Assembly (NCBI RefSeq): GCF_009935905.1
Contig: NZ_PREX01000006.1
Coordinates: 25,624 to 89,623, forward strand
Length of the DNA stretch: 64,000 bases
Source of the DNA: Alkalibacterium sp. MB6
GTDB lineage: Bacteria > Bacillota > Bacilli > Lactobacillales > Carnobacteriaceae_A
Direction: 5' to 3'
Part shown: positions 27,067 to 37,241 of the stretch, piece by piece
Position numbering within the stretch: position 1 is the first letter of the stretch
Layout of the letters: each line of letters opens with the position of its first letter
Translations under genes and position numbers: made by a program
The notes under the pieces: model-generated
What the model was told of the DNA's origin: nothing
The model's database searches: none
Seen by the model: the letters and a program-made list of their open reading frames with translations, nothing else

Positions 27067-27752
27067 ACGGGTGTATGTGGTGTGGCACTCATTTTGATTC
27101 TACTTATTCGTTTACAGAATTATTATTTAGACCGTTAAAAAAAGAAAGGTTATGTGGAGCATGTCAATCCGAGTTCATACTCCTTAGAGAATGTCCCCTG
27201 TGCAGAGGGTGTGGAAGACGTCATGAAGACACTTACTGTCAAGATTGCATCAAGTGGCAAAAGCTATATCCCAATTATTCGTTTTCTAATCAATCACTGT
27301 TTGCTTATAATGTGTTTGCAAAAGAGTTTATGGAAGCCTTTAAATTTAATGGAGATGCTGAACTAGGACAGGTATTCTCCAAAGAAGTAAAGGCTATGCT
27401 ACAAAAGGAAGATAAACATACAGTCATTGTTCCCATACCCATTAGCCAAAGAAGCAAAGAGATTAGGGGATTTAATCAAACAGAGATAGTGTTGAAGCAG
27501 GCCGGAATAATCTATCAGAATTGTCTTGAACATATAGATAATCCGGAAAATCAATCAAAAAAAGACAGGAGAAACCGCATGTTATCCCCCCAACCCTTTC
27601 ACGTCATCGACAGCGAAGTCGGGCTACTAAAGCAAAAGAAAGTAGTTATTGTAGACGATGTGTATACAACGGGTAGAACCCTATTTCATGCAGCAGATGC
27701 GGTAAGTCAATGTGGCCCCACCAGTATTAAAACAATCACTTTATTTAGATAA
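27063..27752 (+). CDS. comFC: Competence protein ComFC (phosphoribosyltransferase-like)
   Basis: This 229-residue protein has an N-terminal zinc-finger region (CMWCGTHF, LCGACQ, ECPLCRGCGR, YCQDC) and a C-terminal PRTase fold with the PRPP motif VVIVDDVYTTGRT near residue 198. It interacts with ComFA in DNA uptake. It is translationally coupled to comFA by a 4-nt overlap. A terminator was not identified after it; hpf has its own promoter just downstream. Confidence 0.94.
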   Translation: MNGCMWCGTHFDSTYSFTELLFRPLKKERLCGACQSEFILLRECPLCRGCGRRHEDTYCQDCIKWQKLYPNYSFSNQSLFAYNVFAKEFMEAFKFNGDAELGQVFSKEVKAMLQKEDKHTVIVPIPISQRSKEIRGFNQTEIVLKQAGIIYQNCLEHIDNPENQSKKDRRNRMLSPQPFHVIDSEVGLLKQKKVVIVDDVYTTGRTLFHAADAVSQCGPTSIKTITLFR

Positions 27753-27771
27753 GCACTAAAGATTAATTCTG

Positions 27772-27800
27772 TTGAGAAAGAAACCGCTATCAGTTATAAT
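27772..27800 (+). promoter_or_regulatory. Promoter of hpf
   Basis: TTGAGA (27772-27777) and consensus TATAAT (27795-27800) are separated by 17 nt. The leader that follows can form an AAGCAAA/TTTGCTT hairpin from about 27807. Confidence 0.65.
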
Positions 27801-27888
27801 TGAATTAAGCAAATAATCGTTTTGCTTATAGATAGCTTCTATATTTGTTAGAATAGAAACTATACTAGATTTGGAAGGGTGAAGTAAT

Positions 27889-28452
27889 ATGCTGAAATAC
27901 AATATTCGAGGAGAAAATATCGAAGTGACCCAGGCTATTAGGGAATACGTAGAGAAGAAAGTAGGGAAGATTGAGAAGTACTTCAATGATGCACCGGAAG
28001 CAAGTGCACATGTCAATCTAAAAACTTATTCCGATAAAACAGCTAAAGTTGAGGTTACTATTCCACTCCCCTATGTGGTATTGCGTGCCGAAGAAACTTC
28101 CCCAGATTTATACGGAAGTGTCGATCTTGTTGTTGACAAATTAGAACGCCAAATGAGAAAATACAAAACCAAAATTAATAGAAAAAATCGTCGTTCCCAA
28201 GGTGTAAAACCTGTCAATCCTGATTTATGGGTTGAAAATGACGAAGACAATTTAGATGATACAGAAGAGTTAGGCTCATCTATCGTTCGTACAAAACGAC
28301 TAAGCTTGAAACCAATGGATGCAGAAGAAGCAGTATTGCAAATGGATATGCTTGGTCACAACTTCTTTATATTTGAAGACGCAGAAACTAATGGTTCTAG
28401 CATTGTTTACAAACGCAAAGACGGTAAATATGGTTTAATTGAAACAGATTAA
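27889..28452 (+). CDS. hpf: Long-form ribosome hibernation promoting factor
   Basis: This 187-residue protein joins the N-terminal HPF domain (residues 1-100; YNIRGENIEVTQAIREYVEKK, LRAEETSPDLYGSVDLV) through an acidic linker (NDEDNLDDTEE) to the C-terminal dimerisation domain (about 130-187; KRLSLKPMDAEEAVLQMDML, VYKRKDGKYGLIE). Long HPF alone makes 100S ribosome dimers in stationary phase in Firmicutes. GGAAGGGTG precedes the ATG. The comFA-comFC-hpf-secA order is common in Lactobacillales. Confidence 0.95.
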   Translation: MLKYNIRGENIEVTQAIREYVEKKVGKIEKYFNDAPEASAHVNLKTYSDKTAKVEVTIPLPYVVLRAEETSPDLYGSVDLVVDKLERQMRKYKTKINRKNRRSQGVKPVNPDLWVENDEDNLDDTEELGSSIVRTKRLSLKPMDAEEAVLQMDMLGHNFFIFEDAETNGSSIVYKRKDGKYGLIETD

Positions 28453-28464
28453 TTACTACTGGAA

Positions 28465-28492
28465 GGACGGGCAGAATGCCCGTCCTCTTTTT
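28465..28492 (+). terminator. Terminator after hpf
   Basis: GGACGGGCA (28465-28473) pairs perfectly with TGCCCGTCC (28477-28485) with a 3-nt loop, followed by TCTTTTT. Confidence 0.92.
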
Positions 28493-28674
28493 ATGAACAA
28501 AATTAAACAGTTGAGAATGGATATGAGTAGAGGACTTTTTTTTAAAAGCCAATAGTGGTATGATAGAACAGTATGAAAAAATCCAGAAGTGTATCAATTA
28601 AAAATCAAGCAGATGGCATGATTTAAGAAGACTAGATAAATAAAAGAATGAAACAATAGAGGAGATTTGTATCC

Positions 28675-31134
28675 ATGGCTCACTTACTAAAAAGGATATT
28701 TGAAAATGATAAAAAGGCCTTGCGTCAGTACGGCAAAATCGCTGACCAAATTGAAGCGTTATCTGATGATATGGCGGCTTTATCAGACGAAGCGTTAATT
28801 GCTAAAACAGAAGAATTTAAAAAGCGTTATGAAGCAGGAGAAACCTTGGATGATTTACTTGTTGAAGCATTCGCTGCTATTAGAGAAGCGGCTAAACGCG
28901 TTCTTGGTTTATTCCCATTCCGTGTTCAATTAATGGGTGGCATTGCGCTACATGAAGGTAACATCTCTGAAATGAGAACCGGTGAAGGTAAAACGTTAAC
29001 AGCAACACTGCCTGTTTATTTAAATGCGATTGCTGGAAAAGGCGTACACGTCGTAACAGTCAATGATTACTTGGCTACTCGTGACGCAGAAGAGATGGGT
29101 GAGTTATATAGATGGATGGGCTTATCGGTTGGACTTAACCTCAATTCAAAAACGTCAACTGAAAAACGCGATGCTTACAACTGCGATATAACCTATTCAA
29201 CTAATAATGAGCTCGGTTTTGACTATTTAAGAGACAATATGGTGGTTTACAAAGAACAAATGGTTCAGCGTCCACTCAACTTTGCTATTCTAGATGAAGT
29301 TGACTCAATTTTAATTGACGAAGCGAGAACACCTTTAATTATTTCAGGTCAAGCGAACCGTTCGACTTCGTTTTATACCCGCTGTGACTTCTTTATTAAA
29401 GGCTTAAAAGAAGATGTTGATTACACAATTGATTTACAGTCTAAGTCTGTTTCTTTAACTGAAGAGGGTATCGAAAGAGCAGAAAAAACCTTCCATGTTA
29501 ATAATCTATATGACATTGAGAACCAAGCGCTCGTGCATCACTTGGACCAATCCTTACGAGCCAATTACATCATGATCTTAGATGTGGATTACGTTGTAGA
29601 TGACGGTGCTGTTAAAATTGTTGACCAGTTTACTGGGCGTATCATGGAAGGCCGTCGTTACTCTGATGGCTTACATCAAGCGATTGAAGCAAAAGAAAAT
29701 GTTGAGATTCAAAAAGAATCCAAAACAATGGCTACTATTACCTTCCAAAACTACTTCCGTATGTACCAAAAGTTATCTGGGATGACTGGTACAGCTAAAA
29801 CAGAGGAAGAAGAGTTTAGAGAAATTTATAACATGAACGTTATCGCTATCCCTACTAACCGTCCGCTTATTCGTGACGACCGTGACGATTTGCTTTACCC
29901 AACATTGGAGAGCAAATTCAATGCAGTTGTAGAAGACATTAGAGAACGCCATGAAAAAGGCCAGCCTATTCTTGTCGGTACAGTGGCAGTTGAGACTTCT
30001 GAATTGATTAGTAGTCTATTGAAAAAAGCAGGCATTCCTCATGAGGTATTGAATGCCAAAAACCACTTCCGTGAGGCGGAAATTGTTGTAAACGCAGGGC
30101 AAATGGGTGCAGTAACTATTGCGACCAACATGGCCGGACGTGGTACAGATATTAAATTGGGACCTGGTGTAAAAGAGCTAGGCGGCCTGGCTGTTATTGG
30201 TACAGAACGTCATGAGTCAAGACGTATCGATAATCAGTTAAGAGGACGTTCTGGTCGTCAAGGAGACCCTGGGGTTTCTCAATTTTACCTGTCTCTTGAA
30301 GATGATTTGATGAAACGATTTGGATCTGACCGTATCCGCATGGTTCTAGAGCAGTTGAAAATTGCAGAAGACGATGCTGTTATTCAAAGTAAAATGATTA
30401 GTCGTCAAGTTGAGTCTGCTCAAAAACGAGTAGAAGGAAATAACTACGATACTAGACGTAACGTATTAAAATATGACGATGTCATGAGAGAGCAAAGAGA
30501 AGTCATTTATTCTCAGCGCCAAGAAGTGATTATGGAAGAAGAATCTTTAAGTTACGTAACTATCCCGATGATTAGAAAAACGATTGAACGACATGTCCAA
30601 CTTTATACTCAAAGTGAAGACAAGTCTAATTGGAAATTAGATCGTATCGTTGACTTTGCTCACACGACTTTAGTAGCACCTGAGCAACTGACTTTAGAAG
30701 ATATCCAAGGGAAATCCGCTAAAGAAATTGAGAACCTATTGGTTGATTTAGCACGTTCAACTTATGAAGAAAAGACAGCTCAACTTAACGGAAAAGAGCA
30801 AGTTCTTGAATTTGAAAAAGTGGTTATCTTGCGTGTAGTCGATAGAAAATGGACAGATCATATTGATCAAATGGATCAACTAAGACAAGGGATTGGCCTG
30901 CGTTCTTATGGTCAGTTCAATCCACTAACCGAATACCAGCAAGAAGGATTCACTTTGTTTGAGGAAATGATTGGTGAGATGGAGCATGACATTACGAGAC
31001 TGCTGATGAAATCTCAAATTAGACAGAACCTACAAAGAGAACAAGCAGCTCCAAGTGGGGGAAGAAAACCGGTTCGTCGACCAGATAAACCAACCTTCTC
31101 ACATGATGACGAAACACACACGCGTATGGGTTAA
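28675..31134 (+). CDS. secA: Preprotein translocase ATPase SecA
   Basis: This 819-residue motor pushes unfolded preproteins through SecYEG. Visible parts are the Walker [11 protein letters not shown] near residue 102, the [17 protein letters not shown] motif near residue 208, the preprotein cross-linking domain, [10 protein letters not shown] near residue 485, the [13 protein letters not shown] arginine-finger region near residue 520, and the helical scaffold [16 protein letters not shown]. It ends [19 protein letters not shown] and lacks the C-terminal Cys-rich zinc (SEC-C) tail used for SecB or membrane contact, as in some other Gram-positive SecA proteins. TGGTATGAT at 28556-28564 is an extended -10; GAGGAG precedes the ATG. 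Confidence 0.97.
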   Translation: MAHLLKRIFENDKKALRQYGKIADQIEALSDDMAALSDEALIAKTEEFKKRYEAGETLDDLLVEAFAAIREAAKRVLGLFPFRVQLMGGIALHEGNISEMRTGEGKTLTATLPVYLNAIAGKGVHVVTVNDYLATRDAEEMGELYRWMGLSVGLNLNSKTSTEKRDAYNCDITYSTNNELGFDYLRDNMVVYKEQMVQRPLNFAILDEVDSILIDEARTPLIISGQANRSTSFYTRCDFFIKGLKEDVDYTIDLQSKSVSLTEEGIERAEKTFHVNNLYDIENQALVHHLDQSLRANYIMILDVDYVVDDGAVKIVDQFTGRIMEGRRYSDGLHQAIEAKENVEIQKESKTMATITFQNYFRMYQKLSGMTGTAKTEEEEFREIYNMNVIAIPTNRPLIRDDRDDLLYPTLESKFNAVVEDIRERHEKGQPILVGTVAVETSELISSLLKKAGIPHEVLNAKNHFREAEIVVNAGQMGAVTIATNMAGRGTDIKLGPGVKELGGLAVIGTERHESRRIDNQLRGRSGRQGDPGVSQFYLSLEDDLMKRFGSDRIRMVLEQLKIAEDDAVIQSKMISRQVESAQKRVEGNNYDTRRNVLKYDDVMREQREVIYSQRQEVIMEEESLSYVTIPMIRKTIERHVQLYTQSEDKSNWKLDRIVDFAHTTLVAPEQLTLEDIQGKSAKEIENLLVDLARSTYEEKTAQLNGKEQVLEFEKVVILRVVDRKWTDHIDQMDQLRQGIGLRSYGQFNPLTEYQQEGFTLFEEMIGEMEHDITRLLMKSQIRQNLQREQAAPSGGRKPVRRPDKPTFSHDDETHTRMG

Positions 31135-31210
31135 TTAAAGAAATAAAAGAAGCGAGGAGCGGATAATTTTATCTGTTCCTTTTCTCTTTTACTACTCTAG
31201 GAGGATAAAT

Positions 31211-32321
31211 ATGGAAATCAGTGAAATAACGAATAAATTGAGTCAATTGAAACAAAAAGTCGAAGATTATAGGGGGTCTCTTTGACTTAGAGGCCTTGGA
31301 AGCAGACATTGCGGAGTTTGATCATAAGATGGCAAACCCTACTTTTTGGGATAATCAAGAAGAAGCTCAAAAGGTCATCAAAGAATCCAATGATATTAAA
31401 AGCACCTATCAGTCATTCAAGTTTCTTGAAAACACTGTAGAAGAGATTGAATTACTACTTGAAATGTACAAAGATGACGAAGATGAAGACATAAAAAAAG
31501 AGATGGAAACGACTTTAACGGAACTAGAAACAGCCAGTGACCAGTTTGAGTTGGACATGCTTTTAAGTGATCCGTATGACAAAAACAATGCGATTATTGA
31601 ACTTCATCCTGGAGCAGGAGGTACTGAATCCCAAGATTGGGGAGACATGCTTTATCGCATGTATACGAGGTGGATTGATAAAAGAGGCTTTTCTTACGAA
31701 GTGCTAGATTATCAAAGCGGCGATGAAGCCGGAATAAAAAGTGTCACCTTACTTGTCAAAGGTACAAATGCGTACGGCTTATTGAAAGCTGAAAAAGGGG
31801 TCCATCGATTGGTACGTATTTCACCTTTTGACTCCAGTGGTAGACGACATACATCCTTTGTATCCATTGATGTGACTCCAGAGATGACTGACGCTATTAA
31901 TATTGAGATTAACCCTGATGAGATTAGAGTCGATACCTACCGTGCCAGTGGAGCGGGAGGTCAGCATGTCAACAAAACAGACTCAGCTGTCCGTATTACT
32001 CACAAAGAAACAGGATTGGTCGCTTCCAGTCAAGCTGGCCGTTCTCAACTGGCGAACAAGGAAACCGCAATGAATACATTAAAAGCTAAACTGTATCAAA
32101 AGCAACAAGAAGAAAAAGAAAGAGAGATGGCGGAAATCAGAGGAGAACAGAAAGAAATCGGATGGGGTTCTCAAATTCGATCTTACGTTTTCCACCCCTA
32201 TTCCATGGTTAAAGATCACCGGACCAACATGGAGACAGGCAATACTGACGCTGTTATGGATGGCGATTTAGACCCATTCATTGAATCCTATCTTCGCTCC
32301 ACGATGACGCAAGGAAAGTAA
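31211..32321 (+). CDS. prfB: Peptide chain release factor 2 (programmed +1 frameshift)
   Basis: RF2 releases peptides at UGA and UAA. Translation starts at the ATG at 31211 ([10 protein letters not shown]) after GGAGG, runs 24 codons and meets an in-frame TGA at 31283-31285; a +1 shift on CTT-TGA-C continues as [12 protein letters not shown] to the stop at 32321, giving about 369 residues. Domain 1 is helical; the stop-reading tripeptide SPF lies in RISPFDSSG and the catalytic GGQ in [10 protein letters not shown]. The frameshift makes RF2 autoregulate its level. The neighbours secA and ftsEX give the order typical of Firmicutes. Confidence 0.97.
31271..31286 (+). promoter_or_regulatory. prfB recoding site
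   Basis: An internal Shine-Dalgarno AGGGGG (31271-31276) lies three nucleotides before CTT-TGA-C. This is the canonical slippery site and stimulatory element for +1 frameshifting. Confidence 0.95.
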
Positions 32322-32756
32322 AGAAATAGGTAAAGGCCGGACTCACTGAGTATAGTGTGAGTCCGGCCTTTGTGAGTGGTGCTTTCTAATCACTACTAAA
32401 TCATATTGTCATAAATTGGACATAATATATGAAGGATATAACTCCTCGTTTGTAATGTTAAACAGTGGGCATCTTTATCAATATTATCAGAAAATATTAA
32501 GGTGATGTGGAAGGTTTACGCCTGGAAAAACGTGTTTTGTAGACAATTGTGGGAATTATTGGATATAAAAACAAAAAACAGTTTGTTTAATATTTCCGAA
32601 TAAGACAATCGTGTTTCGTTGAAACAATTTTGTAATTGTTTTAAAACAGACATTTTAAAGTCGAATGATATACTAAACAAGGTTAAAGAAAAAGCCAAAC
32701 ACTCATACCAGACTCTTATAGAAAAATTATAATAGAATAGATAGGTGATTAATTAA
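32322..32756. other. Intergenic region between prfB and ftsE
   Basis: The 435-nt gap holds the prfB terminator (32332-32371), a palindrome AAACAATT-N4-AATTGTTT near 32624-32643, and an extended -10 TGATATACT at 32666-32674 with a further TATAAT at 32728-32733 likely serving ftsEX. No convincing ORF was seen. Confidence 0.6.
32332..32371 (+). terminator. Terminator after prfB
   Basis: AAAGGCCGGACTCAC (32332-32346) pairs perfectly with GTGAGTCCGGCCTTT (32357-32371). The stem is very stable but only three T follow. Confidence 0.7.
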
Positions 32757-33443
32757 ATGATAGTAATGTCTAATGTCTACAAAAAATATCCTAATGGTAT
32801 AACAGCTATAAATGGATTAGACGTTAAAATTGACCAAGGTGAATTTGTATACGTGGTTGGTCCAAGTGGAGCAGGTAAATCAACATTCATAAAAATGATA
32901 TACCGTGAAGAAATGCCCACTAAAGGAACAGTAAAAGTTGGTGAATTTGATCTCGCAAATATGAAATTGAGTAAAATTCCTTTCTTAAGAAGACACGTAG
33001 GTGTGGTTTTCCAGGATTTCAAATTGCTTCCGAAAATGACAGTTTATGAAAACATTGCTTATGCGATGCAAGTAGTAGGCAAAAACCCGAAACAAATTCA
33101 AAAGAGAGTATTAGAAGTATTAGATTTAGTAGGTTTAAAACATAAAGTCAAAATGTTCCCTAATGAATTATCAGGTGGAGAACAACAAAGGGTAGCTATT
33201 GCTAGAGCTATTGCCAATATGCCTCGCGTATTAATAGCAGATGAGCCAACGGGTAACTTAGACCCAGAAACAGCTTGGGGTATTATGGACCTTCTGGAAG
33301 AAATTAATAATCAAGGCACGACAATTATTATGGCAACTCACAATAGTGATATCGTTAATAGTGTAAGACATCGCGTACTTGCTGTAGAAAATGGACGTAT
33401 TGCCCGAGACCAAGAACAGGGGGAATACGGCTATGAACATTAA
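32757..33443 (+). CDS. ftsE: Cell division ATP-binding protein FtsE
   Basis: This 228-residue ABC ATPase pairs with FtsX and, with it, activates peptidoglycan hydrolases at the division site or sidewall. Walker A is GPSGAGKST near residue 36, the Q-loop VFQDFKLL near residue 85, the signature LSGGEQQR near residue 139 and Walker B VLIADEPTGNLD near residue 160. GGTG precedes the ATG. It overlaps ftsX by 11 nt, and a signal-peptide hydrolase gene follows, matching the FtsEX-CwlO/PcsB module. Confidence 0.95.
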   Translation: MIVMSNVYKKYPNGITAINGLDVKIDQGEFVYVVGPSGAGKSTFIKMIYREEMPTKGTVKVGEFDLANMKLSKIPFLRRHVGVVFQDFKLLPKMTVYENIAYAMQVVGKNPKQIQKRVLEVLDLVGLKHKVKMFPNELSGGEQQRVAIARAIANMPRVLIADEPTGNLDPETAWGIMDLLEEINNQGTTIIMATHNSDIVNSVRHRVLAVENGRIARDQEQGEYGYEH

Positions 33444-34320
33444 GACAATGTGGAGACATATCAAAGAATCATTCAAAAGTATTAAACGTAATGGTTGGAT
33501 GAGCATTGCAGCCGTCAGTGCTGTAGCTGTAACGTTACTACTGGTAGGTAGCTTTATTGCCATCCTAATGAATGCTAATAAACTAGCAACAGATATAGAA
33601 GAAGATGTGAGTGTTCGAGTTTATATCGATTTGGCAGCTGAAGAAGAAGACCGGATTCAACTTGAAGAAGATTTAGCAGCTTTAGACGAAGTAGAATCAA
33701 TCGGATTTTCCAGCAGAGCCGAAGAGCTGGATAACGTTATCGGTAGTTACGGAGACGAATTTGGTTTATTCGAAGGGGACGATAATCCGCTTTATGATGT
33801 CTTTGTTTTAAATACAACATCACCCGAATTAACCGCTGATGTTGCAAATCAAGCTGAAGACATGAATTATGTAGCTGGAGTTAACTATGGTGGAGCTACA
33901 GCTGACCGACTGTTCTATATTATGGACACAGTCAGAAATGTGGGAGCTATTATCATTATAGCTTTGATATTTACGGCAGTATTCTTGATAGCTAATACGA
34001 TACGAATAACGATCTTTTCGCGAAGTACTGAAATTGAAATCATGAAATTGGTTGGAGCAACCAACTGGTTTATAAGATGGCCATTTTTAATCGAAGGAGC
34101 TTTAATTGGGTTTATCGGAGCATTAATACCGGTTGGTATTATCTCTTATGTTTACCTTAGAGGCTTCGATACGATCATGAGATATTTGTCAGGCACATAC
34201 TTTGCATTATTGCCACCTCAACCATTCTTATATTATATAATAGCACTGTTATTAGGTATTGGAGTCGTTATTGGTAGCTTAGGGTCATCATTGTCAATCA
34301 GAAGATTCTTGAAAGTATAA
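33433..34320 (+). CDS. ftsX: Cell division membrane protein FtsX
   Basis: This 295-residue protein has four membrane segments: one near residues 25-47, then three between about 170 and 290. Its large extracellular loop (about residues 50-165; ISV-type fold with DVSVRVYIDLAAEEED) is the part that contacts the hydrolase coiled coil in PcsB and CwlO systems. The open frame extends upstream to 33391, but AGGGGGAA at 33418-33425 supports the ATG at 33433 (MNIKTMWRHIK), which matches family N-termini. It overlaps ftsE by 11 nt. Confidence 0.94.
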   Translation: MNIKTMWRHIKESFKSIKRNGWMSIAAVSAVAVTLLLVGSFIAILMNANKLATDIEEDVSVRVYIDLAAEEEDRIQLEEDLAALDEVESIGFSSRAEELDNVIGSYGDEFGLFEGDDNPLYDVFVLNTTSPELTADVANQAEDMNYVAGVNYGGATADRLFYIMDTVRNVGAIIIIALIFTAVFLIANTIRITIFSRSTEIEIMKLVGATNWFIRWPFLIEGALIGFIGALIPVGIISYVYLRGFDTIMRYLSGTYFALLPPQPFLYYIIALLLGIGVVIGSLGSSLSIRRFLKV

Positions 34321-34343
34321 ACACTTAAAAGTAAAAATTAAAT

Positions 34344-34363
34344 AGAAGGGTTCGCCCTTCTTT
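34344..34363 (+). terminator. Weak terminator or attenuator after ftsX
   Basis: AGAAGGG and CCCTTCT close a TTCG tetraloop, with only three T following. Partial read-through into the hydrolase gene is likely. Confidence 0.5.
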
Positions 34364-34429
34364 ACATAGTAAACACTAGACAATTAGAGAAGAACGCAAA
34401 TAGACATTCGAGGGAAGAGGAAATCAGAC

Positions 34430-35614
34430 GTGGAAACTAAAAAGGCAGTTCTAAAAGTAATTTTAACAGCAATGATTGGAGTAACTAGTTTAGGGGGACT
34501 TCCTGTAATAGGCGAAGCCACACCTTCTAACTCCGGGAGTTATACTGAATGAATGAACTCTTTAGAGGCTAAAGAAGTGGAAGCGGAAGAACAATTGCAA
34601 GAGATTGTCCTCTCCATTGAAAAAACTGAAACAGAAGCAACCGATATTGTATCTGAGATTGACGAGACAGCAAAAGAGCTAGAGCTAATTAAGAAAGAAA
34701 TTGAAGAGTTAAATAGTACAATCTCGCAAAGAGAAGAACAACTAAAGACACAAGTCAGAGCAGTTCAAGTAACAAGACAATCTGGCGAGATGCTACGCTT
34801 CTTAATGGAAGCTGATAATTTGTCAGATGTTTTAGGTAGACTTGACGTTGTTAGCACTTTGTTTTCTGCCAACCAAGGCCTAATGGAAAAGCAAGTAGCA
34901 GACAAAGAAATGGTTGAAGCAAAAGAACGTGAGACGATTGGAAAACAAGAAGAGCAAACATTAATGGCTGCCAAGCTTGAAAATAAAAAGGTGTTATTAG
35001 AAGAACAAAAAGCTGAACAAGAAATGTTAGTGGCAGCTATTGCAGCGGACAAAACTGATTTGGCAGAAGAAAGAGAAGCCTTTTTAACTCAACAAAGAGA
35101 AAGTGAACTACGTCTCAACACCATTCAAACAGCTCGCCGTGCAGCAGAAGAAGCAACGATTATTTCTGTATCAAGTGACTCATCTAACGATGAAACAAGT
35201 ACTGAAGAAGTAAGTACGTCTTCTAGCAAGACCGTTGAAGAAGTACCGACACCAGCAGCATCTGGTTCGATCATCGGTAATGCTCAAAGTTTGATTGGAG
35301 TGAAATACGTCTATGGTGGTTCGACTCCAGCGGGCTTTGACTGTTCAGGTTTCACAGCGTATGCGTTCCAACGTGCTGGCATATCCTTGCCTCGTAGTGC
35401 TGCCGCTCAATACGGTGCAAGCAAACGTATTTCTCAATCTGAAGTAAAACCTGGAGATTTGATTTTCTTCAGCCAATCAGGATCGATTGATCACGTAGGT
35501 ATTTATTTAGGTGGTGGTCGTTTCATCGGTTCTCAAACCTCTACTGGTGTTGCAGTGGCATCATTTACCTCTGGATACTGGTCAAGATATGTTGCAGGTT
35601 TTGGACGTCCGTAA
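34430..35614 (+). CDS. FtsEX-linked NlpC/P60 peptidoglycan hydrolase (CwlO/SagA-like), interrupted by an in-frame TGA
   Basis: From a GTG at 34430, preceded by GAGGAAA, the frame encodes a signal peptide (KKAVLKVILTAMIGVTSLGG) and about 20 further residues. It then meets TGA at 34550-34552, directly followed by an in-frame ATG at 34553. The rest (353 residues) is a long coiled coil (about residues 1-205 after the TGA), a Ser/Thr linker and a C-terminal NlpC/P60 endopeptidase with catalytic FDCSGFTAYAF and SIDHVGIYLGG. This is the CwlO/SagA architecture activated by FtsEX, and ftsEX lies just upstream. The secreted protein would need TGA read-through, reversion or a sequencing correction; otherwise the coiled coil and catalytic part would lack a signal peptide. 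Confidence 0.85.
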
Positions 35615-35929
35615 TCTAATACATTCATTCCTTTAAAAAATGGAAACTATCAGAACATGATGGTTTCCATTTTTTGATTGTAAAACATAGTAGCTAGATA
35701 CAAAAATGAAGGGATTTCAAGTGTTATAATGGGCTAGACAAACGAAGTCGATTGAGGAAAGAGTAAACGAAAATAGGAGAGGTTTGAATAGTCATCTTTA
35801 AGTCAGTCACTATAGCCAATTAGCTAAGAAAGATACACGAACCCTTTTACATTTCTTAGGAATAAAACCCATCTATGGAGAAATATATGATAAAATGAGA
35901 GAAACATAAGTAGTGAAGGGATGACGTCG
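35615..35929. other. Intergenic region between the hydrolase and minJ
   Basis: This 315-nt gap has the hydrolase terminator (35635-35675), an extended -10 TGTTATAAT at 35722-35730 and a second TGATAAAAT at 35888-35896, followed by the GAAGGG ribosome binding site of minJ. No ORF is supported. Confidence 0.55.
35635..35675 (+). terminator. Terminator after the NlpC/P60 hydrolase
   Basis: AAAAAATGGAAACTATCA pairs with TGATGGTTTCCATTTTTT (35658-35675) with one G-T pair and a 5-nt loop. Confidence 0.88.
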
Positions 35930-37141
35930 ATGACTGTATTACAAAATAGTTTGCTCGCACTTTTGCTCTTTTTTATCCAGCCAACTTTTTTAGCCGGTTT
36001 GGCTTTAACTTTTTTATCGAAAAGCCGACGCTATAGATATACAAGAAAGCAACTCAGAGCAGCTATATATAAAGAGAACTTTGAAATGAAACGCTTCTTA
36101 CTTTGGGGACTAATCCCAGGACTTATATTATCTGTTTTGTCTGTCTTGATAGGGTTGCCTGTGACTTTAGACTGGATTATTTTATATAATATTATAAGCA
36201 TTTTATTCTTAGGATTTGGTTACCGCTTTATTCATCCTATTTTTACATTTAGTGCCTCTGCTATTCTATTAATGCTGTACCAGTTGTTTTTATCACAAGA
36301 TTCCTTATTTTTACCCATTACAACCCTTTGGGAAAGCCCCTTTTTAGAGGGCTCACCAGAAACTGCTTTTGAAGGCGGTCAGGTTATTTTGATTTTAACT
36401 CTACTCTTGTTAGTGAGTTCTATTTTGACCATGCATATTGGAAAGTTAACTCAGTTCATACCTAATTTTCTTAAAACAAAACGTGGGAAGCTAGTCGCTA
36501 GATACCGAATGAACCCTTTGTGGATGGTTCCTTTGCTGGTCATCGTTCCTGGGGACACGTTCACACAGCTATTTAGTTGGTGGCCGGTCTTTTCTATTGG
36601 GAATCAAACATTCTCTTTTCTAATATTACCAGTGCTAGTAGGGTTCCGGTATACTGTACAGGCTCAAATGCCAACTCAAGCTAAGCAGGCACTATTAAAA
36701 GACTTCGTTGCCTTAAGTGTAGTAGGAATTATCATCTTTGCTCTTTCATTTTGGGTCATTGAACTGGCGGCAGTCGGTTTATTGGTACTGTTCCTTGGAG
36801 GAGGATACGTTTTATATAGACACCGTTTGAGAGAACGAACATGGACCTTCCGTTTCGGTCCGGAACAAGAAGGACTTAAAGTTGTTGCGGTTAGACCGGG
36901 TAGTCCAGCTGATAAAATGAACATTGAAATTGGGGATACGTTACTAGAATGTAATCAAGTCAAATTGAACGACTCAGAAGACTTTGTCGAATCCTTATTC
37001 AATAATCGTGCCTATTGCAAACTTAAAATCAAGCGTGTTGATGGGGAGCTGGTTATGACTGAAACGGCTATATATGAAGACGATCCACACGATCTGGGTC
37101 TTATGACACTAGAACATATTACCTTAACAAATGGCTATTGA
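35930..37141 (+). CDS. minJ: PDZ-domain polytopic membrane protein, MinJ-like
   Basis: This 403-residue protein has about eight hydrophobic segments over residues 5-300 and a C-terminal PDZ domain (about 310-385; KVVAVRPGSPADKMNIEIGD, LLECNQVKLNDSEDFVESLF). The architecture, length and place near ftsEX match Bacillus MinJ (YvjD), which bridges DivIVA and MinD in division site choice. The GAAGGG adjacent to the ATG at 35921 fits better with the ATG at 35930 (MTVLQNSLL). Whether MinCD and DivIVA exist in this genome cannot be judged here. A generic PDZ membrane protein is the fallback call. Confidence 0.72.
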   Translation: MTVLQNSLLALLLFFIQPTFLAGLALTFLSKSRRYRYTRKQLRAAIYKENFEMKRFLLWGLIPGLILSVLSVLIGLPVTLDWIILYNIISILFLGFGYRFIHPIFTFSASAILLMLYQLFLSQDSLFLPITTLWESPFLEGSPETAFEGGQVILILTLLLLVSSILTMHIGKLTQFIPNFLKTKRGKLVARYRMNPLWMVPLLVIVPGDTFTQLFSWWPVFSIGNQTFSFLILPVLVGFRYTVQAQMPTQAKQALLKDFVALSVVGIIIFALSFWVIELAAVGLLVLFLGGGYVLYRHRLRERTWTFRFGPEQEGLKVVAVRPGSPADKMNIEIGDTLLECNQVKLNDSEDFVESLFNNRAYCKLKIKRVDGELVMTETAIYEDDPHDLGLMTLEHITLTNGY

Positions 37142-37155
37142 TCATAGTGTAGGAA

Positions 37156-37198
37156 ATAAACGAACAGCCACTACTCTCTGAGTGACTGTTCGTTTTTT
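37156..37198 (+). terminator. Terminator after minJ
   Basis: AAACGAACAG (37158-37167) pairs with CTGTTCGTTT (37186-37195), with ACT/AGT continuing inside, followed by T. Confidence 0.85.
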
Positions 37199-37241
37199 AT
37201 TTAAAATTGACTTAAGAGGATGGTCATCGGCAGTTTGTAAG

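Noticed and set aside
32516..32698. 60-codon ORF on the minus strand between prfB and ftsE
   Set aside because: Low-complexity Phe/Ser-rich translation with no domain, lying over probable promoter elements; considered chance.
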